A stretch of 61,721 nt of DNA from Comamonadaceae bacterium (GTDB taxonomy: Bacteria > Pseudomonadota > Gammaproteobacteria > Burkholderiales > Burkholderiaceae_C): assembly GCA_013297925.1 (NCBI GenBank), contig JAAFJC010000012.1, positions 1 through 61,721 on the forward strand, read 5' to 3'. A program made the position numbers and the translations under genes. The notes beneath the pieces were generated by a model. The model was not told the origin of the DNA. It did not search any database and saw only the letters and a list, made by a program, of their open reading frames with translations. The first letter of the stretch is position 1. Every line of letters starts with the position of its first letter. Below are positions 27,229 through 37,537 of the stretch, piece after piece.

Positions 27229-27727
27229 GCCACTTGCGCAGTTGGTTGGCGATGCTTGCTTTGAAGGCCTTGCCCTGCTGCCAAGCCCGCGTGCTGCGCA
27301 CATGGGCGAGCAAGGCATCCTTCCAGCGCTTCCAAGCGCTGTAGCCGCGCGCAAACCAAGCCAGTTGCATCAAGCTGGGCTGCACGATGCTGAAGACACG
27401 CGCGATCACCGCCGTGCCAATTAGCTTGGCCGCGATGAAGACCAAGCCGCCCCAAATCACATGGCCTTTGCTGATCAATGCAAAGGCTGCGAGTTTGGCA
27501 GGTAAAAGCATGAGGCTAGGCACAGCGAGCGCTACGAATGCGGCATAAGGCGGCAAAGTCTGCAGCCACACTTCGAGCCGCTGCAAACGAAGCAGTAGCA
27601 CAATACGCCGCAGCAAGCGCTGCAAAGGCTCCCAGCCCCATTCTTCAAACAGGATCACCAAGGCCACAACCCAAGCGAGGAGCCAGCGCACGGGCGCAGT
27701 TAAGAAAAGCAGCGCTTTTTTCATCAA
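27218..27727 (-). CDS. Small membrane protein, hypothetical
   Basis: 169 aa with an N-terminal helix (about 8-28), a central hydrophobic hairpin (about 60-115) and a basic, Trp/Arg-rich tail (KRWKDALLAHVRSTRAWQQG). ATG 27724, the second residue, is an equal start. No family known to me. Convergent with the zinc-ribbon gene (11-nt overlap), and 69 nt downstream of tgt with a degenerate repeat copy between them. Confidence 0.65.
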   Translation of the reverse strand: MMKKALLFLTAPVRWLLAWVVALVILFEEWGWEPLQRLLRRIVLLLRLQRLEVWLQTLPPYAAFVALAVPSLMLLPAKLAAFALISKGHVIWGGLVFIAAKLIGTAVIARVFSIVQPSLMQLAWFARGYSAWKRWKDALLAHVRSTRAWQQGKAFKASIANQLRKWLRP

Positions 27728-27739
27728 AAGAGGCTAGTG

Positions 27740-27780
27740 ACTGGGATAATTGTTGCTCGAATAGCTATGAATTTGATAGT
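27740..27780 (-). repeat. Degenerate 41-nt repeat, copy 11 (intergenic)
   Basis: The palindrome arm GCTATGAATTTGATAGT is well kept; the rest matches the consensus at roughly two thirds of positions by eye. Lies between tgt and the small membrane protein gene. Confidence 0.55.
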
Positions 27781-27796
27781 GATTGAGAGCGAGACC

Positions 27797-29011
<1,215 letters not shown>

Positions 29012-29065
29012 CTAGGCCGCTAAACTTGGCAGTAGAAGCCTTCATTGCAAATCCATAACTATCAG

Positions 29066-29794
29066 ATGCTGAAAACCCTCTTTGCTCTTTGCGCCTTGCT
29101 ATTAGTGCTTGCACTGTACAAAAACCCCGCCTTGCCTGAGACCAAAGTGATCGCAGAGCAGCTCAGCCAAGAGCCTTCGCAAGTCGCTGTGCCGCCTGCG
29201 CCGTTCAAGGTCGATAAAAATGGGGTGAACTACACCATCGAGCCCTTATTTCGCTATGAAATTTATGGTCTGGTGGTGAGCAAATACAACACGGATAGCT
29301 GGTGGGGCTGGGCTCACAAAGCTTGGAACGATCACTTGAACGTGACGGATTTATGTGTGGTCTGGGGCGCCAATGCGCTGAGCGGCGCGTATCGCGACAT
29401 TTCATTTTCCAGCGGCCAATGGACTTGTAATTTTGAAACATCCAGCGATGCAGCTTGGCAGGCTTTTGATGTGAACAAAATCTCCAACAACCATCTTCTG
29501 ACAGACGATCCTCAGCTGGCGAAAAAGCTCAAAAGCATCCGCATAGGCGATCAAATTCATCTCACTGGGCAACTTGCAAATTACCGGCATTCTTTTGGCA
29601 ACGGTTTTAACCGTGGTACCAGCACCGTGCGCACCGACACTGGCAACGGCGCATGCGAGACGATTTTTGTGAGCGAACTGAATGTGCTTCGCTCAGCGCC
29701 TAGCATGTGGCGCTATCTGATGTGGCTCGCCGTTCTGGGCATGCTAGCGACTGCTGCAATTGGATTTATGAGGCCGCACCGTGCCTCAAGTTAG
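29066..29794 (+). CDS. Hypothetical membrane-anchored protein
   Basis: 242 aa with an N-terminal helix (about 3-20), an extracytoplasmic domain of about 195 residues and a C-terminal helix (about 217-235) with a short basic tail. Conserved-looking patches: VNYTIEPLFRYEIYGLVVSKYNTDSWW, LCVVWGANALSGAYRDISFSSGQWTC, HLTGQLANYRH, GACETIFVSEL. Two cysteine pairs could form disulfides. I recall similar unnamed proteins but no function. A TTG 21 nt upstream also opens the frame. The last 9 nt overlap the end of queA. Confidence 0.72.
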   Translation: MLKTLFALCALLLVLALYKNPALPETKVIAEQLSQEPSQVAVPPAPFKVDKNGVNYTIEPLFRYEIYGLVVSKYNTDSWWGWAHKAWNDHLNVTDLCVVWGANALSGAYRDISFSSGQWTCNFETSSDAAWQAFDVNKISNNHLLTDDPQLAKKLKSIRIGDQIHLTGQLANYRHSFGNGFNRGTSTVRTDTGNGACETIFVSELNVLRSAPSMWRYLMWLAVLGMLATAAIGFMRPHRASS

Positions 29795-30838
29795 TTTGCG
29801 TGCCAGCAGCATGGAATCACCATAGCTGAAGAAACGGTATTTCTCCTGCACAGCGGTTTTGTAGATCGCCATGATGTGTTCATAGCCTGCAAAGGCGCTC
29901 ACCAGCATCATCAGTGTGCTTTTGGGCAGATGGAAATTGGTGATGAGGAAGTCAACGATTTCGAATTGGAAGCCGGGGGTGATGAAGATGTTGGTGTCGC
30001 CGCTGGTTTGTTGGTTTTTTGCGTAGCTTTCTAGCGTGCGCACAGTGGTTGTGCCCACCGCGATGACGCGGCCCCCTCGTGATTGGCATTGCTTGATCGC
30101 TTCGAGCGTTTCGGGCGGGACGCTGTAGCGCTCGAAATGCATCGTGTGATCGGCGATGTTTTCCGCCTTCACGGGCTGGAAGGTGCCCGCGCCGACGTGC
30201 AAGGTGACGAAGGCGCGATCAATGCCTTTTGCTTTGAGTTGATCGAACAATGCGTCATCAAAATGGAGGGCTGCTGTCGGTGCAGCTACTGCGCCAGGGT
30301 GTTTGGCAAACACAGTTTGGTAGCGTTGCTCGTCTTCTTGTTCATCCGCATGCTCAATGTAAGGTGGCAGCGGCACATGGCCGAATTGCTCCATGACCCA
30401 ATACGGATCATGGGATAGCTCAAAGCGAAAGAGCGCGCCATCCTGATCAGGCCATCGGCCAATCAGCTGCGCTTTGATGACGTCTTGACCGTTGCCATAA
30501 AGATGCACCCAATCTCCGATGTGTGGCTTCTTACTGACCTTCATATGCGCCACCACCTCTTTGCCAGAGACGACGCGCTCGATTAGCAGCTCCAGCTTGC
30601 CGCCTGTGGCCTTTTCACCAAAGAGTCGCGCTTTCACGACCTTGGTGTCGTTAAACACCAGCAGATCACCCGCCTTCAGCAAATTTGGCAACTCGCGGAA
30701 AACGCGATGCGCAGGCTTCGCATCGCGACCATCGAGCAAACGGGACGCTGTGCGCTCAAAGGCGGGGTGCTGAGCAATCAGCTCTGGAGGCAACTCAAAA
30801 TCAAAATCTTGAGTGCTAAATTGCCGGTTAGCCGGCAT
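29786..30838 (-). CDS. queA: S-adenosylmethionine:tRNA ribosyltransferase-isomerase
   Basis: Converts preQ1-tRNA to epoxyqueuosine-tRNA with SAM. Motifs: FDFELPPELIAQHPA, LLVFNDTKVVKARL, YIEHADEQEDEQRYQTVFA, GAVAAPTAALHF, TLHVGAGTFQPVK, GTTTVRTLES, TNFHLPKSTLMMLVSAFAG. With ATG 30838 the protein is 350 aa and begins MPANRQFSTQDFDF, the usual N-terminus; ATG 30868 would add ten residues. Both ATGs lie inside an interspersed repeat (30831-30871) and neither has a ribosome site. Divergent from recG, about 110 nt apart. Confidence 0.95.
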   Translation of the reverse strand: MPANRQFSTQDFDFELPPELIAQHPAFERTASRLLDGRDAKPAHRVFRELPNLLKAGDLLVFNDTKVVKARLFGEKATGGKLELLIERVVSGKEVVAHMKVSKKPHIGDWVHLYGNGQDVIKAQLIGRWPDQDGALFRFELSHDPYWVMEQFGHVPLPPYIEHADEQEDEQRYQTVFAKHPGAVAAPTAALHFDDALFDQLKAKGIDRAFVTLHVGAGTFQPVKAENIADHTMHFERYSVPPETLEAIKQCQSRGGRVIAVGTTTVRTLESYAKNQQTSGDTNIFITPGFQFEIVDFLITNFHLPKSTLMMLVSAFAGYEHIMAIYKTAVQEKYRFFSYGDSMLLARKLT

Positions 30839-30871
30839 AGAATCTGCGCGAGGTGCTATCGTTTTCATACT
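30831..30871 (-). repeat. 41-nt interspersed repeat, copy 12 (at queA start)
   Basis: Plus strand GCCGGCATAGAATCTGCGCG, AGGTGCTATC, GTTTTCATACT. The minus-strand ATG of ATGCCGGC (30838) and an ATG in the AT-rich arm (30868) are the two candidate queA starts. Confidence 0.9.
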
Positions 30872-30946
30872 ATCTTGAGGGCTGGACGAACCCGTTCCAA
30901 GTAAAGTTACCGCCCAATGCAGTAACTGACAAGGCACAATTATCCT

Positions 30947-33061
30947 ATGCCACGCAAAACCCCTTCGCCAGAAACTGCTGCTGCCCCCAAGGCGCAGCCT
31001 AAGTCAGTAGCAGAAAAAGCGCTGGATAAATTGGGGCTGCATCGCCCGATTGATTTCGCCTTGCATCTGCCAATCCGATACGAAGACGAAACAAAGATCA
31101 CCAAGTTAGAAAACGCGCTGGATGGCGACAACGCGCAGATTGAAGGCGAGATCACCAGTTGCGATATCGCGTATCGCCCGCGCCGCCAGCTTGTAGCGAT
31201 ACTGAATGACGGCACGGACTCTTGCCAGCTGCGCTTTTTTAACTTCTATCCTTCGCAGCAAAAGCAGCTCGCGGTGGGCACGCGCATTCGCGCACGGGGC
31301 GAGCTGCGCGGGGGCATGTTTGGCTGGCAGATCGTGCATCCGGTTTGCAAGGCAGCGGGGAGTGCCTTGCCCACTTCGCTCACGCCGGTGTATTCCACGG
31401 TGGCGGGTTTGCCGCAGGCTTATTTGCGCAAAGCGGTGGTCAATGGCTTAGCGCGAGCCGAGAGCAGTGGGGCGCTGCAAGAGAGCATTCCTGAAGAGAT
31501 TTTGAAGAAAATAGGGCAGTCGCCGGCATGGAATCTGCGAGACGCGCTATCATTTTTGCACTACCCTGCGCCGGACGTGACGCTCGCGCAGTTTGAAGAT
31601 CACACGCATCCCGCTTGGCAGCGCTTGAAAATTGAAGAGCTGTTGGCGCAGCAGCTCTCGCAGCTCACCTCCAAGATGGAGCGCGATGCTTTGATTGCTC
31701 CATCGCTCGCGGCGGGGCAAGGTGGCTTGCATGAGAAGCTGCTCGCCGCGCTGCCTTTTGCTTTGACAAAAGCGCAGCATCGCGTGAGCGAAGAGATTGC
31801 GCAAGACTTGATGCAAACCCGCCCCATGCACCGCCTGTTACAAGGCGATGTAGGCTCCGGCAAAACCGTCGTGGCCGCGCTAGCTGCTGCGATCTGTGTG
31901 GACGCAGGCCAGCAATGCGCGCTGATGGTGCCCACAGAAATTTTGGCCGAGCAGCATTTTCGCAAACTCGTGGTCTTGCTGGAGCCATTGTTTGAGCCAC
32001 TGAATTTGAAAGTGGCTTGGCTCACGGGCAGCCAAACCGCCAAGCAGCGCCGCGAAGCTTTGGCGCTGATCGAAAGCGGGCAAGCGGCTCTGGTGGTGGG
32101 CACACACGCCATCATTCAAGACAAAGTGATTTTCAAAAACCTCGCGCTCGCCATCGTCGATGAGCAGCATCGCTTCGGCGTGGCGCAGCGCTTGGCTTTG
32201 CGCGCAAAGATGAATGCAGTGGGTCATGAACCCCATTTACTGATGATGACGGCTACTCCCATCCCGCGCACACTGGCAATGAGCTATTACGCGGATTTGA
32301 ACGTATCGACCATCGACGAGCTGCCTCCAGGGCGCACGCCAATTCTCACCAAGGTGCTATCTGATTCTCGCAAAGATCAGGTGATTGAGCGCATTGCTGA
32401 TCAGATCAAGCGCGGGCGGCAGGTGTATTGGGTCTGCCCGCTGATTGAAGAATCCGAAATGCTCGATCTGAGCAATGCTACGCAAACACATCAAGAGCTG
32501 ACCGACGCTTTCCCCGGCATATTGGTCGGCCTGCTGCATTCGCGCATGCCGCCTGCAGAAAAGAAGACCGTGATGCAGCTTTTCACCAGCGGCGAAATGA
32601 AGCTGCTGGTGAGCACCACGGTGATTGAAGTGGGCGTGGATGTGCCCAATGCTTCGCTGATGGTGATTGAGCATTCAGAGCGCTTTGGGCTCTCTCAGCT
32701 GCATCAGTTGCGCGGCAGAGTAGGGCGCGGCGCTGCGGCATCAGCTTGCGTGCTGCTGTTTTCTACCGGCGAGAGCGGGCGCTTGGGCGATACAGCGAAA
32801 GCGCGGCTCAAGGCGATGGCGGAGACGAACGATGGCTTTGAAATCGCTAGGCTCGATCTGGAGATACGCGGGCCGGGCGAGTTTTTAGGCGCACGGCAGA
32901 GTGGCGCGGCGTTGCTGCGATTTGCGGATTTGGTGGAGGATGCGGCTTTGCTGGAACGCGTTCGCGGTGTTGCTCCTTTGATGCTGCGCGATCATGCTGA
33001 ATTGGCGGCGCTGCATATTGGGCGGTGGATGGGTGGGAAGGTGGATTTTCTGAAGGCTTGA
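30947..33061 (+). CDS. recG: ATP-dependent DNA helicase RecG
   Basis: Branch-migration helicase acting on stalled forks and Holliday junctions. 704 aa. N-terminal wedge domain with OB fold (about 60-135), Walker A GDVGSGKT (300-307), DEQH box (IVDEQHRFG), TATPIPRT, VSTTVIEVGVDVPNA, and QLRGRVGRG. A repeat copy at 31522-31562 encodes about residues 192-206 (SPAWNLRDALSFLHY), between the wedge and helicase domains. Divergent from queA; 3' end faces pdxA across a long dyad repeat. Confidence 0.97.
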   Translation: MPRKTPSPETAAAPKAQPKSVAEKALDKLGLHRPIDFALHLPIRYEDETKITKLENALDGDNAQIEGEITSCDIAYRPRRQLVAILNDGTDSCQLRFFNFYPSQQKQLAVGTRIRARGELRGGMFGWQIVHPVCKAAGSALPTSLTPVYSTVAGLPQAYLRKAVVNGLARAESSGALQESIPEEILKKIGQSPAWNLRDALSFLHYPAPDVTLAQFEDHTHPAWQRLKIEELLAQQLSQLTSKMERDALIAPSLAAGQGGLHEKLLAALPFALTKAQHRVSEEIAQDLMQTRPMHRLLQGDVGSGKTVVAALAAAICVDAGQQCALMVPTEILAEQHFRKLVVLLEPLFEPLNLKVAWLTGSQTAKQRREALALIESGQAALVVGTHAIIQDKVIFKNLALAIVDEQHRFGVAQRLALRAKMNAVGHEPHLLMMTATPIPRTLAMSYYADLNVSTIDELPPGRTPILTKVLSDSRKDQVIERIADQIKRGRQVYWVCPLIEESEMLDLSNATQTHQELTDAFPGILVGLLHSRMPPAEKKTVMQLFTSGEMKLLVSTTVIEVGVDVPNASLMVIEHSERFGLSQLHQLRGRVGRGAAASACVLLFSTGESGRLGDTAKARLKAMAETNDGFEIARLDLEIRGPGEFLGARQSGAALLRFADLVEDAALLERVRGVAPLMLRDHAELAALHIGRWMGGKVDFLKA
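31522..31562 (-). repeat. 41-nt interspersed repeat, copy 13 (in recG)
   Basis: GCCGGCATGGAATCTGCGA then GACGCGCTATC; the distal palindrome arm is degenerate. Read in frame in RecG at about residues 192-206. Confidence 0.85.
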
Positions 33062-33078
33062 GCTTTCAATACCAACAG

Positions 33079-33226
33079 CCGGACGCAGAAGACGCAAAGG
33101 TTACGCAGAAGACGCAGAAGAACAGCCAAAGAAAAAAGACAAAGCTCGAAAAACAAAACCAATTTGGTATTTCTTTTTAGGTATTTTTTGCGTCCTCTGC
33201 GTAACCTTTGCGTCTTCTGCGTCTGG
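33079..33226. repeat. Long inverted repeat of CGCAGA-type units, copy A
   Basis: Left arm from 33079 (CCGGACGCAGAAGACGCAAA...) and right arm ending at 33226 are complementary over about 37 bp with few mismatches, each made of near-tandem ACGCAGAAG/ACGCAAAGG units, with a 65-nt AT-rich loop. It separates convergent recG and pdxA and could act as a bidirectional terminator. A sibling lies at 54166-54278. Confidence 0.85.
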
Positions 33227-33249
33227 AAGTTAAAAGCCCAGCCAAGACC

Positions 33250-34290
33250 TCAAATCAAAGCCCGCGCCTGTCTCACCGCTTCAATCAAACTCGAAGCATC
33301 CGCCACACCCCGCCCAGCAATATCAAAAGCCGTCCCATGATCTGGGCTCGTCCTCACGAGGGCACGCCCCAAGCCGTTGTGCAAACCTAAAGTCACATTC
33401 ACGCCTTTTTCCACGCCGAGGTATTTCACGGGGATCAGGCCTTGGTCGTGGTACATCGCTATCACCACATCGAATTTTTTGAAGCCGCGCGCTTGCATGA
33501 AGATTGTGTCTGGCGGGAAGCTGCCTTGCGCGTTGATGCCTTCTGCTTTGGCAGCCGCAATCGCAGGATGGATCACTTCGATTTCTTCCCGGCCAAACAA
33601 ACCGCCTTCGCCCGCATGCGGATTCAGACCTGCCACAGCAATACGTGGCGCACGCCCCAAGCTTTGTAAGAGTGCAGTATGCGTGATGCGCAGAGTTTGC
33701 AAGACGTTTTCATGAGTCACGCGATCAAGTGCGTCACGCAAGCTCAGATGAATGCTGACCAGCACGGTGCGCAGCTCATCGCTAGCAAGCATCATTCGCA
33801 CGGGCATGTTCTCAACAGACATACCAGCAAAAGCAGCTGCTTCGTATTGCAGGAGCTCGGTATGCCCAGGGAATTTCACGCCCGCAGCTCCCCACGCTTC
33901 TTTGTGAATCGGCGCGGTGACGATAGCCGCTACTTCGCCGCGCAAGGCCATGCGCACACCTTCTCGCACGCATGCAAAAGAGAATTTTCCAGCCAAATCA
34001 CTCACTTGACCGCACGGAATCTGCGCAAGCAGCTCACTTTTTAGGAGCGAATCAGAATCATTCAAAGGTAGCACTGGAATGTCTGATCCAGTCTGTGCTC
34101 CGATTTGTGAGATCGAGAAAGCTGAAACACCACCGATCAAATCCGCTGCTTTTCTCATCATCGGCACATCACCCAGCACGAAGCAGCCGGCCAGCAGCCC
34201 AGGCGCATCGCGGAACGCCTTGGCAACGATCTCTGGTCCGATGCCTGCAGGATCGCCGGGTGTGATCAAAATAGGCAAATGTTTTGTCAT
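33250..34290 (-). CDS. pdxA: 4-hydroxythreonine-4-phosphate dehydrogenase
   Basis: NAD-dependent enzyme of pyridoxal phosphate synthesis. 346 aa. Motifs: ITPGDPAGIGPEIVAKA at the N-terminus, TAPIHKEAW, FPGHTELL (metal His), VAGLNPHAGEGGLFGREE, and MYHDQGLIPVKYLG. No other pdx genes adjacent. Start ATG 34290 gives the canonical N-terminus. Confidence 0.96.
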   Translation of the reverse strand: MTKHLPILITPGDPAGIGPEIVAKAFRDAPGLLAGCFVLGDVPMMRKAADLIGGVSAFSISQIGAQTGSDIPVLPLNDSDSLLKSELLAQIPCGQVSDLAGKFSFACVREGVRMALRGEVAAIVTAPIHKEAWGAAGVKFPGHTELLQYEAAAFAGMSVENMPVRMMLASDELRTVLVSIHLSLRDALDRVTHENVLQTLRITHTALLQSLGRAPRIAVAGLNPHAGEGGLFGREEIEVIHPAIAAAKAEGINAQGSFPPDTIFMQARGFKKFDVVIAMYHDQGLIPVKYLGVEKGVNVTLGLHNGLGRALVRTSPDHGTAFDIAGRGVADASSLIEAVRQARALI

Positions 34291-34384
34291 GGTGTGATTT
34301 CATCACACTTGTACCTTGGCTTTGGACTTGGCAAAATCAAAGCTCAGAAGCACAATGCATCAAGTTATACAAAGGAGCACATCC

Positions 34385-34930
34385 ATGCGCATCGTTTTTA
34401 TCACCAGCTGCCTCTTAGCCTCCAGCCTTGCCTTCGCGCAAAGCAGCACCAAGCCCGGCCTGTGGGAGATCACCAGCAAAATGTCTTCGCCCACCAATCC
34501 ACAACTGAACAAGCAGATGGAGGAAGCGCAAAAGCAGATGGCTGCCATGCCGCCTGCGCAGCGCAAGATGATGGAAGAGATGATGGCCAAGCAAGGCGTG
34601 AGCATGAGCCCCGCCGCAGGTGGGGCGACAGCGATCAAAGTGTGTATCAGCCCTGAGATGGCCAGCCGCCCACCCATGGAGCAGCGCCAGGGCTGCACTT
34701 ACAAGTTTTCTCAAAGCGGCTCGACCCACAATTTCAGCTTCCAATGCACCAACCCGCCTGGAGACGGCGAAGGCCAAATCACCTTTGCCAATGCAGACAG
34801 CTACAGCGGAAAAATGCGCATCAACTCCATGCAGGGCGGTAAAAAAGAAACGATGGATATGCAAACCACGGGCAAGTTTTTAGGTGCAAATTGCGGCGCG
34901 ATCAAGCCGATGCAAAGCGCCGCGAAATAG
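34385..34930 (+). CDS. DUF3617-family exported protein
   Basis: 181 aa with signal peptide (about 1-19, ending SLAFA). DUF3617 pattern: KPGLWEITSKM near the mature N-terminus, Met/Gln-rich helix (MEEAQKQMAAMPPAQRKMMEEMMAKQ), VCISPEMA, GCTYKFSQSG, and a terminal C-G-A-I. AAAGGAGC precedes ATG 34385. Likely periplasmic; function unknown. Separate from the downstream hydrolase by about 96 nt. Confidence 0.85.
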   Translation: MRIVFITSCLLASSLAFAQSSTKPGLWEITSKMSSPTNPQLNKQMEEAQKQMAAMPPAQRKMMEEMMAKQGVSMSPAAGGATAIKVCISPEMASRPPMEQRQGCTYKFSQSGSTHNFSFQCTNPPGDGEGQITFANADSYSGKMRINSMQGGKKETMDMQTTGKFLGANCGAIKPMQSAAK

Positions 34931-35026
34931 ACGCTCGTCTGCAACGGCTGGGCTTGAAATTCAGTCATTGGAACTTATCTCCACAGGGATGAGTCTGCCT
35001 ATGTGCCCCCTCATTTCCTGCCTACT

Positions 35027-36070
35027 ATGCCAACTTCTTTTCAAAAACGCTTTGCCTTCGTAGCGCTGCTCACCGTAGCCACTGTGCCGCTGCTCGGCTG
35101 TGCCAACAGCACCCAGCAGCAGGCATGGGACAGCCGCTCTGCATCCCGCACCCAAGCATTGGCTGCGGCAGTGGGCATGCCCGAAGCGGATGCACTGCAA
35201 GTGCGCGATTTGAAGTGGACGGATGCTTCTCGCCAACGCGATGTGCCCGTACGGCTGTATTTGCCCAGCGACACCAGCAGTAAAGCGCCGCTCGTGATCT
35301 TCTCGCATGGCATCGGCGGTTCGCGCGAGGGTTACTCTTACATCGGCAAATATCTGGCAGCTAACGGCATTGCAGCCATGCATGTGCAACATGTGGGCAG
35401 TGATCGCAGTTTGTGGTTTGGCAATCCGGTGCAGATGGTGGGGCGTTTGCAGGATGCAGCCAAAGAAACGGAAGCGATTGATCGCACGAAAGATATGCGC
35501 TTTGCATTGGATCAATTGCTAGCCGATACCCAGCTTTCCAATCGGATTGATGTGCAGCGCATCGCCGCTGCCGGCCATTCGTATGGTGCGAACACCACGA
35601 TGCTGCTGGCCGGCGCGCGCGTGCAGCGTGAGGGCGCAGCGATGGATTTGGTTGATCCGCGTATCACGGCGGCCGTGATCATCAGCGCACCACCGTTTTA
35701 TGGCGAAAGCAGCCCGAAAGACATTCTCAAAAGTCTCCGTGTGCCCAGCCTGCACATCACGGCGACTGGCGATGAGATCAAAATTCCCGGCTACTACTCG
35801 TCTGCGCAAGATCGCGTCGCAGTTTATGAAGCGGCGAATGGCCAGCCGGGCAAAATGCTCGCGGTGTTCAAAGATGGCAGCCACAGCATGTTTACCGATC
35901 GATTGGGCACGGGCGGCGAGGCGCTTAATCCGCAGGTGAAAAAAGCCACGCGTGAGCTCATGTTGGCTTTCTTGCAAAAACAGTGGTCAGGCGATGCGCA
36001 AGCTCTTGAACGTTGGCCCACACAACACGCACCGCTGGTGGCGCGTTTTGAGCAAAAGTTTAAGCCATAG
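35027..36070 (+). CDS. Alpha/beta hydrolase lipoprotein (PAF-acetylhydrolase/dienelactone hydrolase-like)
   Basis: 347 aa. Lipobox VPLLGCAN marks a lipoprotein signal with Cys26. FSHGIGGSREGYSYIGKYLAANG is the oxyanion region, AAGHSYGANT holds the nucleophile Ser, TATGDEIKIPGY the acid and KDGSHSMFTD the His. This resembles platelet-activating-factor acetylhydrolase-type hydrolases; true substrate unknown. Start ATG 35027 is chosen over an in-frame GTG at 35003. A repeat copy follows at 36080. Confidence 0.85.
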   Translation: MPTSFQKRFAFVALLTVATVPLLGCANSTQQQAWDSRSASRTQALAAAVGMPEADALQVRDLKWTDASRQRDVPVRLYLPSDTSSKAPLVIFSHGIGGSREGYSYIGKYLAANGIAAMHVQHVGSDRSLWFGNPVQMVGRLQDAAKETEAIDRTKDMRFALDQLLADTQLSNRIDVQRIAAAGHSYGANTTMLLAGARVQREGAAMDLVDPRITAAVIISAPPFYGESSPKDILKSLRVPSLHITATGDEIKIPGYYSSAQDRVAVYEAANGQPGKMLAVFKDGSHSMFTDRLGTGGEALNPQVKKATRELMLAFLQKQWSGDAQALERWPTQHAPLVARFEQKFKP

Positions 36071-36079
36071 TAGCATTTT

Positions 36080-36120
36080 TAATAGATAGAGCCTGCGCGA
36101 GAAGCTATTGAATTAATAGC
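36080..36120 (-). repeat. 41-nt interspersed repeat, copy 14 (intergenic)
   Basis: AGCCTGCGCGAG then GCTATTGAATTAATAGC, a perfect palindrome arm; the GCCGGC end is lost. 119 nt before the desaturase gene. Confidence 0.8.
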
Positions 36121-36239
36121 AAAAACCTGTTTTTTACACCAGCCTGACGCCGATCAACGGTGGATTGCCGAAGCGGTTTTGAGGGTTCGGGCAGGGTAAA
36201 ATCATTGACATCTTTTGACAAATCGAGACACGAGGCAGT

Positions 36240-37454
36240 ATGCAGTTTTTAGATAACAACATGGCGCAAGCTTTGATCCAATGGCTGGCGCACGGGCTCA
36301 GCGAAGCATCTTGGTGGCAGATCGTTCTCTACACCTTAATCACCACGCACATCACGATTGCTTCGGTGACGATTTATCTGCATCGCGCCATGTCTCACCG
36401 CGCCTTGGATTTGCATCCCGCCGTGTCGCATTTCTTCCGTGGCTGGTTGTGGATAGGCACCGGCATGAAAACGGCCGATTTCGTGGGTGTGCATCGCAAG
36501 CATCACGCCAAATGTGAAACCGAAGAAGACCCGCACAGCCCGCAAACACGTGGCCTGAAAGCTTTGCTTCTCACCGGTACCGAGCTGTATCAAGCCGAAG
36601 CCGCTAACCCCGAGACGCATGAGAAATACACTCACGGCTGCCCTACCGATTGGGTCGAGCGCAATGTGTATTCCCGCTACACCTGGCAAGGCGTCGGCCT
36701 GATGCTCGTGCTCAATTTGGCTTTGTTTGGCATGCTCGGCCTCACGGTTTGGGCGATTCAAATGCTCTGGATTCCCGTGCTTGCCACCGGCGTGATCAAC
36801 GGTATTGGGCACTACTGGGGTTATCGCAACTTCGAATCGCAAGATGCAGCCACCAATGTGTCGCCGTGGGGCATCTTGATTGGCGGTGAAGAGCTGCACA
36901 ACAATCATCACACCTATGCCACCAGCGCCAAATTCTCGGTGAAACCGTATGAGTTTGATATTGGCTGGCAATACATCCGCGCCTTGAGCTTTTTAGGTTT
37001 GGCTACAGTGAAAAAAGTGCCTCCCAAGCTCGCTCTGGGCGATGTGCGCCCCGTGGCTGACGAGAAAACCCTTGAGGCCTTGATTGCGCACCGCTACGAG
37101 CTGATGGCAGCTTATGCACGCGATATGCGTGCAGCCTGCAAAGCCGAAATTGCAGCGCTCAAAGCCAAGCAAGGCGATGTGTCGCTGCTCAAAACCGCCA
37201 AACGCTGGCTGCATCGCGATGACGAAAAAGTGCCAGCCACCGCAGTGGCAGATTTACAAGCAGCGCGCGCGCAATATCCCGTGCTCGGCAAAATGGCTGA
37301 GATGCGCGATGAGCTGCGCCAACTGTGGAGCAACACGCATCTCTCGCGTGAACAGTTGGCGGCTAATTTGGCTGCTTGGTGCAAGCGCGCTGAGGAAAGT
37401 GGCATTGCGGCATTGCACGACATGTCTTTGCGCTTGCGCGCTGCAAGAGCTTAA
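36240..37454 (+). CDS. Membrane fatty-acid desaturase (delta-9 acyl-CoA/acyl-lipid type)
   Basis: 404 aa di-iron membrane enzyme introducing a double bond into fatty acyl chains. Three His boxes: HRAMSHR (first), HRKHH and HNNHH. Hydrophobic pairs of helices flank the boxes. The last 130 residues are a charged helical extension (about 275-404) not needed for catalysis and longer than in the minimal family. Starts at ATG 36240 after GAGGCAGT. A strong bidirectional terminator follows. Confidence 0.9.
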   Translation: MQFLDNNMAQALIQWLAHGLSEASWWQIVLYTLITTHITIASVTIYLHRAMSHRALDLHPAVSHFFRGWLWIGTGMKTADFVGVHRKHHAKCETEEDPHSPQTRGLKALLLTGTELYQAEAANPETHEKYTHGCPTDWVERNVYSRYTWQGVGLMLVLNLALFGMLGLTVWAIQMLWIPVLATGVINGIGHYWGYRNFESQDAATNVSPWGILIGGEELHNNHHTYATSAKFSVKPYEFDIGWQYIRALSFLGLATVKKVPPKLALGDVRPVADEKTLEALIAHRYELMAAYARDMRAACKAEIAALKAKQGDVSLLKTAKRWLHRDDEKVPATAVADLQAARAQYPVLGKMAEMRDELRQLWSNTHLSREQLAANLAAWCKRAEESGIAALHDMSLRLRAARA

Positions 37455-37470
37455 ATTTTCGCGCTCATGA

Positions 37471-37504
37471 AAAAAGCCTGCTGATGCAAATCAGCAGGCT
37501 TTTT
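37471..37504. terminator. Bidirectional rho-independent terminator
   Basis: AAAAAGCCTGCTGA (37471-37484), loop TGCAAA, and the exact complement TCAGCAGGCTTTTT (37491-37504). It serves the desaturase gene on the plus strand and gabD on the minus strand. Confidence 0.93.
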
Positions 37505-37537
37505 AGTTTGTAGCGGCTCATTGCCGCTTCATAAAGA

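Noticed and set aside
33079-33226. CRISPR-like array of ACGCAGAAG units
   Set aside because: Units are short, imperfect and arranged as an inverted repeat without regular spacers; no cas genes present.
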